The translations under genes were made by a program, and so were the position numbers. From positions 248,001 to 312,000 of the forward strand of contig JAUTXW010000598.1 of assembly GCA_030620095.1 (NCBI GenBank): 64,000 nt of DNA, read 5' to 3'. A model generated the notes under the pieces. That model was not told where the DNA came from. It saw only the letters and a list, made by a program, of their open reading frames with translations, and ran no database searches. Numbering within the stretch: position 1 is the stretch's first letter; each line of letters starts with the position of its first letter. This DNA is from Kuschelorhynchus macadamiae (taxonomy: Eukaryota > Arthropoda > Insecta > Coleoptera > Curculionidae). This document shows, in pieces, positions 34,198 through 44,104 of this stretch.

Positions 34198-34346
34198 ATG
34201 GGTGACGTCGACTCCTATACGAGCGCCAACTTCACCATCACCGAGAAAAAGACGAAGAAGGTGAAGAAGGTTAGCAAACGCCAGACGCAAGAGAATGACG
34301 TGGGCAACGAAGTCACCACCGTCACCGAGACGAATGGAACTAGGGG
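34198..34346 (+). CDS. Probable first coding exon of a host gene
   Basis: Reads MGDVDSYTSANFTITEKKTK, then a lysine/valine-rich stretch (KVKKVSKR) and NEVTTVTETNGTRG, ending at a GTATGT splice donor at 34347. The ATG context (CCAAAAATGG) is suitable, codon use is GC-richer than the transposons nearby, and translation into the intron soon stops. The exon is 149 nt, so it ends in phase 2. The Ser/Thr-rich, basic N-terminus recalls linker regions of large insect muscle or cytoskeletal proteins, but I do not recognise the gene. The next exon is not visible and may lie beyond the window. Confidence 0.55.
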
Positions 34347-35440
34347 GTATGTGTTGGCATAATCAAGGACGACCATCGATATGGACACAGACCCTACATT
34401 TTTTTTTCCTTTCGCACAATGATGAAAAAACACCCCCATACTGCAACCCATGTATACTATGTGACAAAGTGAAAGTGCTTTTATTGGCATGGATTTTTTT
34501 CTTTGGCTTTTCGCTTATTTCTGATTTGTTGCTTAATAACTCCCGTTTATCCGATAAGTTCTCCTCAGATCATCAGTTATCTTTAGGGCCAGTTTTTTTG
34601 GTTTCGGTTAAGTAATTTAGCTGCCGATTAAATTAACTAGCGTTTTGAATTTATTAGAGGCATTCGTTTTACATTGACAGTGACACATTCTGAACGCTAG
34701 TTAGCTGTTAAATTGCTTAGTATCAAAACCTTCATCTTCAACGTTATGTAACAGCTGAAAAATATAAATTTTTGTTGAATGGATTGACACATATTGCAAA
34801 TTGAATAAATGTTTTTATAGAGTTGCTATTTCAACGTAAAAGGACTCAATACGTAAATTTCTGAAAAAAAAACACTTTGTGCTTATATTAATTATTTTTT
34901 AAGACCATTGTTTTTACAAATGGTTCATTTTAAAGAAATGCCTTTTGAAAAATCAGAAATTATACTATTTTTTTTATGGCTCAGAGAACTGCCGTTTTGC
35001 CTAATGTTTTCTGAACACGAAATTTTGCAGATAATCAACACAACTCGTATTTCTAAGTTATTTCAAAATATTTTTTAGAATTTAATAAGATTATTGCATA
35101 GTGTCGCTTTGATATTTATCTTGAAGATCTTTGGATGCTTGTTTATTGTTTAGATCTCAGTTTTTTTTAAAATGGTACAGCAGTGATCGGGTAAAAGGTT
35201 GCGCCAAATTTGGTCATGAAAGGAATTAAGTTTAGTTAATAATGTTAGATATTACCGCACTAGTGCGGTAATGATATCAACTAATATTGAAATTAAAACA
35301 GAAGTTTATTTTTGGTTAAAATACAGCATTACAAATACTTTATTGTAGATATTAATTACCCACCAATTGCGGTTATTTGAATTTATACCAGATGTACTTG
35401 ATGAACTTGACTTAACTTGCGATGAACTTGTCTTAAATAT
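34347..35440. other. Presumed intron, no gene recognised
   Basis: AT-rich sequence after the splice donor. The open frames here are not coding-like. Confidence 0.4.
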
Positions 35441-35442
35441 GT

Positions 35443-35940
35443 TCAGTTATTGGATACTAGCAGTCTTCTTTTTGTTTTCTTCCGGAGCCTCAATGTGTCC
35501 TTCTGCAACTGTATGTAATATAATAAAATATCCACTCCCGTGTTGGCTATTAAAGATGTAGAAGACCTTCTAAAGCAGTGGCCGGTATATTGTTCTGGAG
35601 TGGATAATTTTAAAGACAAAGCAATAGTTTTAGGCATACCTCGAAAAGTGTTTATTCCCACTCACTCACGAAGAAACGACCATGATCAACGTGTTTAGGG
35701 CGTAACTTGATGTAATTTCGGATAATTTCCATCACATCTAAACCTTTACTCCTGTATTCACTAAACAGGATTAAGAAATTACAAAATTACTCTCGAGCTA
35801 TTTTTGTCTTCGTAAATGGTATTACAAATCGAAAACACGCACATTCATCTTTCACATTTACCAAGAGAGCTCTTCTCTTGTATATGCTCCTGCTAGTCCA
35901 ACAATAGCTACTTTCGCCATAAACAACTTGTTACCATCAG
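35443..35940 (-). pseudogene. Crypton-type tyrosine recombinase relic
   Basis: On the minus strand: AKVAIVGLAGAYTREELSW (the block around the first catalytic Arg in this family), then KLRPKHVDHGRFFVSEW, and in another frame MGINTFRGMPKTIALSLKLS with EQYTGHCFRRSSTSLIAN, the H-x-x-R box of tyrosine recombinases in the Crypton/KCTD-like insect family. The GGW and catalytic Tyr parts that should follow are degraded. Stops and frameshifts are frequent, so it is an old fossil. Confidence 0.7.
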
Positions 35941-37704
35941 CTTCCTGCAGAAAAACACCAATCATCCACACACCACAATATCCTTCCGCCTTTCTTTTTA
36001 AGAACGCAGTTCAATGCGAGTATTTATTAATATCCACATTTTTTCTAATAGACATCACACTCAACAACATTAAACAGTATGCCCAAAGAGAGGATGGTTT
36101 TTGAATAGATCATTAAACTAGGCCACCAGTGCCTTCTCACTGCAGATAATTTTTTGTTTTTTTTTCTTCACACCATTTCTGATACCGGGAGTAGGCCAAC
36201 TCATATTTTGCCCGTGATTTTTCGGCCTGAAGACTGAAAAATACGCCAGAAGCCACTTTATCGATGTCGGATATTTTCTAATGTTTTCCGGCAAAAACTA
36301 CAGGTAACAGAGGTAATTTGCTTTTAAATATTTGATAGGTAATCTTTTCACGAAAATGTAAATTATATTATAACTCGGATAAGATTTTATAGGATCGTTG
36401 ATAAAATTCTGTACGACATACGTGTGATACATCGTTATTAACAGTGGTTACACAACTCGTGCTACGCACTGGTTGTTTAACTTCCGCACGCGTATGTTAA
36501 TAACGCTTTTATCCCACTTGTATCGTAAATATCTATTTTCTGCTAGTGTCATTCATTTATTTAACTGTATCACTTTGACACATGTCATTATACAAATAAG
36601 TACATTTATAACTCTATTCTGATCCTAATTCCTTTCTTACATTATACTAACTTGAATATATCCTAGGCTGTTCCCATTGTAGATCACCAACCAACCGAAT
36701 TTCACAAAGTAGGCGATGACGTCATTTAAAGGTCTCCCCTTGCACTGGTAATGGTAGGCAACGCTCTTCCAAAATAAATTCTCTGATTAATGAAGCAACA
36801 GGACACTTACAAAGTAATTATAAAACAGTATCTTTTTTTTGTTTCCAACCTGTGCAAACATAAATGTCACCAAGTTCCACATTGTGAAGGTGCCTCCATA
36901 ACTAACAGTGTCCAGGTAGAATTTCTATTACAAACGCAGGTTTCTCTTCGACATTATTTATGCCATGACTGTGACTGACAATAGTTGGGGCGTCTAGTAC
37001 CAAAAATGTTATGACTCGCTGCCGTTTTAATCAATTTGTCAGCTTCTTGTCGAGTTGCCCTTTACCCCAACAATCAGAAACTTTATTTGTTTGGGATACA
37101 TATGCCTATTTCCAAGCCTTTCAAAGTCTGTGTAGGTCCAGATAATTTTGCAGGTTAACACTACGGGTATTATTTCTCGTATCTATAAATATTCCAGCTA
37201 GTTTATCCCGAACATCGCTGGCATCTTGATGGGATGGAGGCATCCACCTTTTTTTGGAAAAATATGTATTGTCTGTTTTACCATGATCTCAAGTTCATTA
37301 GTTGTATGTTAGTTGTGAGTCAAAGACACACTTGGGAGAGACTGTAGACCTGTTGACGGAAAACCAAAGTATTATTTATTTTAAGTTCTTAGGGGTCAAA
37401 TGATTGAGCGATATCTGCCAAAAGATAGGTAGGTACGCTCGAGGCTAAGCAAGTAGACCAGATAAAAGGGTAATAAAGACAGATACTAGTTTATACGTTC
37501 CTTTCTGACGCGCCCCAGAACTTGTCGTGGGTTCCAGACCACGGCCCTCAAGCATCAATGGAATACCGACTAAGAGGGGGGGAGTGCTCGATTTTTGATA
37601 CCGTTTATTATGGATATTTTGTTACTTAGATCAGTATCAGGTTAGACCATGTTAGGACCCTCGCGTCGAAGGCAATTAGTTAAAACAACGACAAGAAACA
37701 TAAT
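35941..37704. other. Noncoding stretch, presumed intronic
   Basis: No recognisable gene. A 62-codon frame at 36790-36978 with several Cys/His residues was seen but has no motif I recognise. Confidence 0.4.
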
Positions 37705-37876
37705 CCCCCGTATTCACTAAAGAGGTTTAAATTTAGACCAGGTCTACCTTGACAGTTATAGGTTTAAATGTCTAATTTACAAAATGACAGTGACGTAAGC
37801 AAAACACAACTGGTAAACTAACAGTTTTACTTTCCAAGTTCTAGTGTAACTTAAACCTTTTTAGTGAATACGTGGG
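37705..37876. mobile_element. Short MITE, ~170 bp
   Basis: Terminal inverted repeats CCCCGTATTCACTAAAGAGG / TTTTTAGTGAATACGTGGG (about 22 bp with one or two mismatches). No coding capacity. A related single end, CTGTATTCACTAAACAGG, occurs near 35752. Confidence 0.6.
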
Positions 37877-37906
37877 AAAGTCTTTTGTGAAACGTACTTT
37901 TGTAAT

Positions 37907-37912
<6 letters not shown>

Positions 37913-37966
<54 letters not shown>
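37913..37966. repeat. (TA)n microsatellite, left of MLE-7
   Basis: Pure TA dinucleotides running directly into the left end of MLE-7. Confidence 0.95.
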
Positions 37967-37973
<7 letters not shown>

Positions 37974-38094
37974 TATTCACGCAACCCGTTCATTAAAAGT
38001 TTTTGATGATGCCATTTAGATAAAATTTTCAAATTTTGGGATTAAGGTAAGATCAAGGGGTACTTCTTTTCTGAAATATGTTCAACTTTCTGTC

Positions 38095-38115
38095 ACTTCC
38101 GGTTTAACCGGAAGT
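38095..38115. promoter_or_regulatory. Palindromic double CCGGAAG site, left arm of MLE-7
   Basis: CTTCCGGTTTAACCGGAAG, same place and orientation relative to the end as in MLE-5. Confidence 0.6.
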
Positions 38116-38678
38116 TGGTATCAACTTGCTTATTTTAAATGGAACACCGTGTATTTTATGATATTTTTGGATTCTACGGAGAATTTTAATGCTATTTTAT
38201 GTAGCATGTCCTAGCGTTCTTAAGATACTTGACCTTGAACCAAAAATGAGCCTTCGGGGTACAAAATTTTAAAATCTCATATTTTGGTAAGTTTTGAAGA
38301 TATATTCTTCATATTTTGCAGACGATCGGTAAATAATCTTAGGTTTCTATTTTTTTATTGAATTTGTCTATTTTTATACAGGGTGTCCTAAATTCAGCGG
38401 CAAACATTTACATTTTCAAAGCCGCTAAAGTCCGTTTTTTTAAATGGGACACCCTACAACTTTATGCACTATCAAAGAATTTAATTTTCTATCGAACTGT
38501 ATTAAGGTTCCCTATACCTATTCGTAACCATTTTCGAAATAATCAGGTTTTTATTAAACTACCATATGTATTTGTTAAATGCTTACACCTTCCCGTAGTA
38601 AGCCATGGAAAAACAATTGTTGTGCTTTTCTATTCAACATGACAGCTGATTTGAAACTTTTAAATTAAAATAAAATAA

Positions 38679-38921
38679 CACTCAAAAGCTGATATTCTCA
38701 ATTTATTTTATATTCGCGGAGAATGTTACAAACTATTGGAGAGAACGTGCCATGTTTTTAATGAAAAACATCCTCATTTATCGCCAATGAACAAGAGAAA
38801 ATTGAAGAGGATTGAAACGAAAGTTTTTCGTTTCGGAAAAGTTAAAGTTATAAAAAATAAATTGTTTACATTATTTTTAACAATATCTACTAAGTTCGAG
38901 ACTGTTCTAAACTTGTTTTAG
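38679..38921 (+). pseudogene. Second, opposite-facing HTH copy in the left arm of MLE-7
   Basis: Reads HSKADILNLFYIRGECYKLL, TCHVFNEKHPHLSPMNKRKL and VFRFGKVKVIKN with no internal stop, homologous over ~60 residues to the transposase start at 39971. The start codon position is ATA, not ATG. The frame continues through noncoding arm sequence to a stop at 38921. In MLE-5 the corresponding piece of the right arm is deleted. Confidence 0.75.
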
Positions 38922-38983
38922 TGAACTTAAAAATTATAGCAATCTAACAATCAACAATAAATAAATAAAATAATAAAACTGAA

Positions 38984-39971
38984 TTATAACAAATGTTCTA
39001 TATGCTGTCCGTTGATTTGAAGACACATTTCAATTCTTCTTTGTACAGTTGCTGTGGCCCGTTGAATTTTTCCGTTTTCTAATTCGGCAAAAGCTGTTCG
39101 TATCCTGTCTAGTAAATCTTGTTGGTTATTTACTGGGGAAGCATAGACTTTACCTTTGATAAATCCCCATAAATAAAAGTCTAGGGGTGTTAAATCAGGC
39201 GATCGCGGGGGCCATCTCCAAGGGCCATTGGGACCAATCCAGCGATCTTCAAAAATTCGAGATAATTGGAGATAAACTGCAGCGGAATTATGTGCTGGTG
39301 CCCCATCTAATTGATACCAATAATTTTGCAGCTCACCAATAGGAATTTCTTCTATAAATTCAGAAACCGTCCCTCGTAGAATTTCCAAATACTTATCACT
39401 GTTTAAATTTCGCGTAAAGCGTGCGGATTTTCTGCTGCCCAGAAATGTTCGTTTCTTCTATTTGTTATTCCTTCTCTAGAAAATTTCGCTTCATCGGTCC
39501 AAAATATTTTTGAAAGGAATTGAGGGTTCTCTTGAATTTTCAAAAACATGAATTCGCAAAATTCTACTCGTCGGACGTCATCACCAGATCTCAAGGCTTG
39601 CACGTTTTGGAAGGAATAAGGGTGCATATGATGTTCGCTCAAGATTCTTTGGACAGATGAAAAAGAAATTCCCAAATCGTTTTCTGCAGACGGTATTGAA
39701 ATTTACGGGTTTGCGTGGGAATAAGGTAATGTGTTTATTTGTTTATTACGTTATCCTCGGCATTTGTCACTGGTTTCGGAACATTTTTTGTAACTTTAAC
39801 CTTGCCAAAACGCAAAAAGTTCGTTTCAATCCTCTTGAATTTTGACTTGTTCATTGGCGGCAAATCAGGGTGGCTTTGATTAAACACACGACACGTTCTC
39901 TCCAAAATTTTATAACATTCTCCATGAATATAAAATAGATTAAGAATATCAGCGTTTGAGTATTCTTCCAT
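38984..39971 (-). pseudogene. Mariner-like transposase of MLE-7, D-D41-D, interrupted
   Basis: From 39971: MEEYSNADILNLFYIHGECY, TCRVFNQSHPDLPPMNKSKF and FLRFGKVKVTKNVPKP (helix-turn-helix). An apparent short duplication near 39735 introduces a stop after NAEDNVINK. ISFSSVQRILSEHHMHPYSF is the second HTH-like part, KIFWTDEAKFSREG holds the first Asp, YWYQLDGAPAHNSA the second and SPDLTPLDFYLWG the third, 41 residues later. About 90 bp are deleted near 39395 relative to MLE-5. The C-terminus INGQHIEHLL is intact. Confidence 0.87.
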
Positions 39972-40578
39972 TTTGATTTAGAAGATTTAGTTTATCACTG
40001 ACAGCTTTCGATAAATAACGCATACTAATCATCTGTCATATTGGATATTGGATCTCAATTGTTTTTCCATGGCTCACCATTGGAACATGTAAACATTTAA
40101 GCAAATACATACGATATTTTTATAAAAAAAATTATTTCGAAAATGAGCTACGAATAGGTATAGGGAACCTTAATACAGTTCGATAGAAAATAAAAATTCT
40201 ACATTTGATAGTGCATAAAGTTATAGGGGGTCCCATTTAAAAAAACGGACTTTAGCTGCTTTGAAAATATGAATGTTTGCCGCTGAATTTAGGACACCCT
40301 GTATAAAAATAGACAAATTCAATAAAAAAAATAGAAACCTAAGATTATTTACCGATCGTCTGCAAAATATGAAGATTATATCTTCAAAACTTACAAAAAT
40401 ATGAGATTTTAAAATTTGGTACCCCGAAGGCTCATTTTCGGTTCAAGGTCAAATATCTTAAGAACGCTTGAACCTAGGTATAGGACATGCTACATAAAAT
40501 AGCATTAAAATTCTCCGTAGAATCCAAAAATATCATAAAATACAGGGTGCTCAATTTAAAATAAGCAAGTTGATACCA

Positions 40579-40599
40579 ACTTCCGGTTAAACCGGAAGT
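40579..40599. promoter_or_regulatory. Palindromic double CCGGAAG site, right arm of MLE-7
   Basis: CTTCCGGTTAAACCGGAAG, mirror of the site at 38095. Confidence 0.6.
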
Positions 40600-40721
40600 G
40601 ACAGGAAGTTGAAAATATTTCAAAAAAGAAGTACCCCTTGACCTTACCTTAATCCCAAAATTTGAAATTTTTATCTAAATGACATCATCAAAAACTTTTA
40701 ATGAACGGGTTGCGTGAATAA

Positions 40722-40725
<4 letters not shown>

Positions 40726-40783
<58 letters not shown>
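40726..40783. repeat. (TA)n microsatellite, right of MLE-7
   Basis: Pure TA dinucleotides immediately after the right end of MLE-7. Confidence 0.95.
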
Positions 40784-40787
<4 letters not shown>

Positions 40788-41139
40788 ATACTACTATATA
40801 TTATATTATATATTACACAAATAAATGAGAAAAACATTAGGAATAACAACAAAATTAAACAACCTAGTTAAATGTTGATATAGGAATCCCCATTTTTAAA
40901 ACACTCTTGATACGATTTGCTTAATTTATAAATTGCGTTGCTAATATAAGAAAGATACTCGTTATTCAAAATTAATATTTTGGGTTGATTTTTCTGTCGT
41001 TAACTTATCAAATCATATGTCCTATTAAAGTAAACTCAGTTCTTTAAATTATCAAGAGATTATCCAAGGGGGTAAGATCAGGACTGTTTTATGGCCAGTC
41101 AGTGGGTCCATGTCTTCATATTGAAATATATATAAAAAC
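40784..41139. other. Noncoding stretch
   Basis: AT-rich, nothing recognised. Confidence 0.4.
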
Positions 41140-41510
41140 CAACTGTTACATATATTTGAAAAGCTTGGAAAAAGCCCCATCGAACTGCTAAAAAATATAT
41201 AGGGTGTCTCATTTTAAAAAAAAACATAAGTTTGGTTAATATCCCGAAAATGGTAGATCACAGCAAAAATCTACGCCACTGGATTCTACATAAAAAATGG
41301 TACAATAACCGGTTTTTACCTTTTCAAAATGCAATATTTTCAAATTCACCCTGTATCTTAAAGACGACGCGGGATATGAAAATTTAGTTTACGGCATCTT
41401 AAGGTTCGCGAAAAAGTAGCATAGTACTGCGAAAACAGCAACCCTGTATATAATAACAAGTAACCGAGATGCCCCGCAAAAGCATCGAAAATTGGAGACC
41501 CTGTAACATC
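41140..41510. repeat. Solo terminal repeat related to MLE-6
   Basis: Contains ATATAGGGTGTCTCATTTTA, CGCCACTGGATTCTAC, TTCACCCTGTATCTTAAAG and GACCCTGTA, in the same order as the right arm of MLE-6 (33180-33526). No second arm or transposase is nearby. Confidence 0.65.
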
Positions 41511-42084
41511 ATCATAGGAAATCGAACAAATATATGAAATTAATGCATTGTCACTAGTAAAAAGTATATTTTAATAATAGCAATTATAATATTTGGACTA
41601 TATATCTATAAATAAAATATAACGTTAACTTTACAATTATTTGAGTAGATGCCAAACCAAAAGTCACGACATAAAATGTAATATGAAAAGTAGTCAATTA
41701 ATATACTAACATATTTCTGCTTGCACAACTCGTACATTTATTTATATAAACTCCTGAGTTTCTGCGTATACTTAAATACATTTTTGTTTGAAGTGAAAAT
41801 TCTTCAAATGTTTGAGTTTTGTAATTGAAGCCGCGATCTTTCTATATTTAAACCGCCTGGAGCGATATTCCGAGGATGAAACTTACTTCAAATATTTTGA
41901 TTATGTAGTTTACACAAATTGGGTATGTTTTATTTTTCTTGCGCCACCTGTTGGGAAATTATACAACCAATTTCTTTCGGATATGAATCACTTAACCGGT
42001 CGTTAAATGGTTCAGCTAATGGAAATTGGAATTAAATTCTACAAATGTAAATAGCTTTTTAATTTCCTTTTGCTTTTTTTTTGT
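41511..42084. other. Noncoding stretch with one unrecognised 64-codon frame
   Basis: The frame at 41812-42006 starts MSFVIEAAIFLYLNRLERYS. It has no family resemblance that I can see; chance or repeat-derived origin is likely. Confidence 0.25.
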
Positions 42085-42167
42085 AAAAATCACCCTCCGA
42101 GATTTTTTCAGATCTTCACGTTTCAGGGTCCCTCGATGACGAAAAACATGTTTTCTCAATTCCGTCG

Positions 42168-42201
<34 letters not shown>

Positions 42202-42345
42202 TCGCGGCATAGCTAAAAAACTACTTACCCTTTATTGGTAAAAATCCAAAACGAAAGAATCACCCTCTCATCTTTATGTTTTATCGTCGCTAGATGCAAA
42301 AAACGTGTTTTATCAATTCCGTCAGTCCGTCTGTCAGTCTGTCTT
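42085..42345. repeat. Dispersed (GTCT)n-containing block, two tandem copies
   Basis: Copy 1 (about 42085-42220) has CAGATCTTCACGTTTCAGGG, CAATTCCGTCGGTC and GTCTGTCTGTCTGTCTG. Copy 2 (42255-42345) repeats AATCACCCTCTC, CAATTCCGTCAGTC and CTGTCAGTCTGTC. Each is similar to 26500-26610. Confidence 0.6.
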
Positions 42346-42351
42346 TAAATA

Positions 42352-42386
42352 GTCGATGTTTCCCAACTTTATTGTTGCATCCTCAG
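42352..42386 (-). ncRNA. Penelope-type hammerhead-like motif, copy 1
   Basis: On the minus strand CTGAGGA is followed by a short hairpin (GCAAC...GTTGG, one mismatch) and GGAAAC, then ATCGAC. The order CUGANGA, stem, GAAA is the core of the hammerhead ribozymes known in Penelope-like terminal repeats. An extra U follows CUGAGGA, so catalytic activity is doubtful. Confidence 0.35.
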
Positions 42387-42572
42387 GACATATAGATCTT
42401 ATATCCTGCATGAAACCTATATTATCAGTTTTTATCTACTCCGTTGGTCCGCTTATATTTCCCAGATATTAAGTGTTTAAATGGTTTTCGTTAACAATCA
42501 TCTTGTTATGTTAGAGTGGTGTATTATGTGAAGTTAGAATACAGTAAAAAAACAGAAGTCTATGTTTAAATT

Positions 42573-42607
42573 GTCAACGTTTCGCAACTTTCTTGTTGCA
42601 TCCTCAG
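42573..42607 (-). ncRNA. Penelope-type hammerhead-like motif, copy 2
   Basis: CTGAGGA, then T, then a perfect 5-bp stem GCAAC/GTTGC with loop AAGAAA, then GAAAC and GTTGAC, on the minus strand. Better paired than copy 1. It is probably a terminal-repeat relic of a Penelope-like family distinct from the one at 47.6 kb. Confidence 0.4.
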
Positions 42608-42639
42608 GACACGAATATAGATTATACATCCTATATCTA

Positions 42640-44032
42640 TACTGAGACAGTCAGTGGGCGATTACTGCTCCATCTTCCACCAGGGTAAATTCGTTGTTTG
42701 CACTCAGAATCTAGAAAAGTTCTAGAACAGCAATCCAAAAAAAACATGTCAGGACATTAGAGCATTGAGTATTGGGAATTGCACTGTCGAGCAGAAGGGC
42801 ACCAACAAACAGGATTCAGACAGATTAGATAGTCTTTTTAACCTTTCTGAGACAAAAAGGCTTCATATATTGAACTGAGGTGAAGTTAGACGGAGTTGTA
42901 ATTGGACGCTGTCTGATGGTGAGAAATATCACCTGCATGAAATTGGACTCGACAATGAGTATTTGAATTGTGGATGTGGTGTTAAGTGATGCTTTATTCA
43001 ACACCAGACTGCTTTTCTTGGGGAACTCGTGAAAGCCGAGCTTTAGGAGAGTCGTTTCCTTTTTAAGGAAAACTAATTGTTTTTGCAACACTCTTGTGTG
43101 GTCAATTGCTAAGTTTATCTATCCCTTTCCGGTTTTTCCTAATAAGATTCCTTTAACCGTATTGGTCATACCTGTTAAACCAAGAATTAAAATTCATTTT
43201 AAATTGATATTATAATTTTAACGCCCACAATACATTCCTTAATGAGATAAAAATACGCATTTATGTCAGAAATTTTAATAATTTATTGCAGAAATAAATC
43301 ACCTATAGTCAAATCTAAACAACAACTAATGTTTTGTGTATGTTTTGGCGTAAAACAGAATTAATTTTATGCAAATTTTAGATGTAATAAATTATTGGAT
43401 TAAAATGACTCACATTTAAATAAATATTTGCCTAATAAAATATCAACAAAATGAAAGCCATTTCATTAATGGAAACTTAATAAAAATTGTTAGGTTTCTT
43501 GGCAAATCACAGTGCCGGAATATATTTGTATACAGAATGTCCCATAACTAATGAGCGCAGAAAAACTGGAGATGTAGACATAGAAATATATCACAAGATA
43601 TGTTTTAACGTGTTACAGAGTTATAATAAAATAAATGTAAAAAAAATATTAAAAAAAAACTATAAACTATATTATATTTATAAACTATTGAACTGAAAGT
43701 AAAAATAATTAAACTTACTACTTAAATATAAACTTTTAAAAATAGAAAATAATAATGTCTGAACCCATAGTTGAGGTTATTTGAAATAATTCAAACAATT
43801 TTGAATAATACACACATTTTTAGGTTTTCATCTAAGTTTGTAAAATTCTTAACCAGAAAAATACCATTTAAATATAGAAATAATTAATTTTTGTATTAGA
43901 TCAATTTTTTAGGAATGCGCAATTCTGTATCTTCAATGGTTCTCCCATAATTAAATTTAAACGTTTTTATTTATTCAGTATTGCCCAAATAGTACACAGA
44001 ATAAGAAACAATGTAAAAATATTGCGTTAATG

Positions 44033-44035
<3 letters not shown>
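42640..44035. other. Noncoding stretch with unrecognised frames
   Basis: The minus-strand frame 43091-42825 reads LVFLKKETTLLKLGFHEFPK and onward. It borders the Penelope-type repeat and could be an element-derived fragment; I do not recognise it. The remainder is AT-rich. Confidence 0.3.

Positions 44036-44102
<67 letters not shown>
44036..44102. repeat. (TA)n microsatellite, left of MLE-8
   Basis: Long TA tract with one G interruption, running into the left end of MLE-8. Confidence 0.95.

Positions 44103-44104
<2 letters not shown>

Larger units (their letters stand above)
37967..40725 (-). mobile_element. MLE-7: sister of MLE-5, inserted in (TA)n, HTH coding at both ends
   Basis: Ends read AGGGTTATTCACGCAACCCG at the left and CGGGTTGCGTGAATAAC at the right, both bordered by (TA)n. 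The arms extend roughly 37967-38960 and 39735-40725 and, besides the noncoding modules of MLE-5, include the start of the transposase gene. The catalytic part (38984-39675) is on the minus strand only. Confidence 0.88.

Noticed and set aside
34215..34490. 91-codon minus-strand frame over the host exon
   Set aside because: It is the shadow of the plus-strand exon, which has a better start context and a splice donor; its translation shows no coding character.
42016..42210. Frame encoding repeated DRQT residues
   Set aside because: Produced by the (GTCT)n tract in a dispersed noncoding repeat.
43487..43696. 69-codon frame MLGFLANHSAGIYLYTECPI as a small gene
   Set aside because: Its C-terminal half is made of A/T runs (KKILKKNYKLYYIYKLL), with no homology recognised and no supporting splice or regulatory sites.
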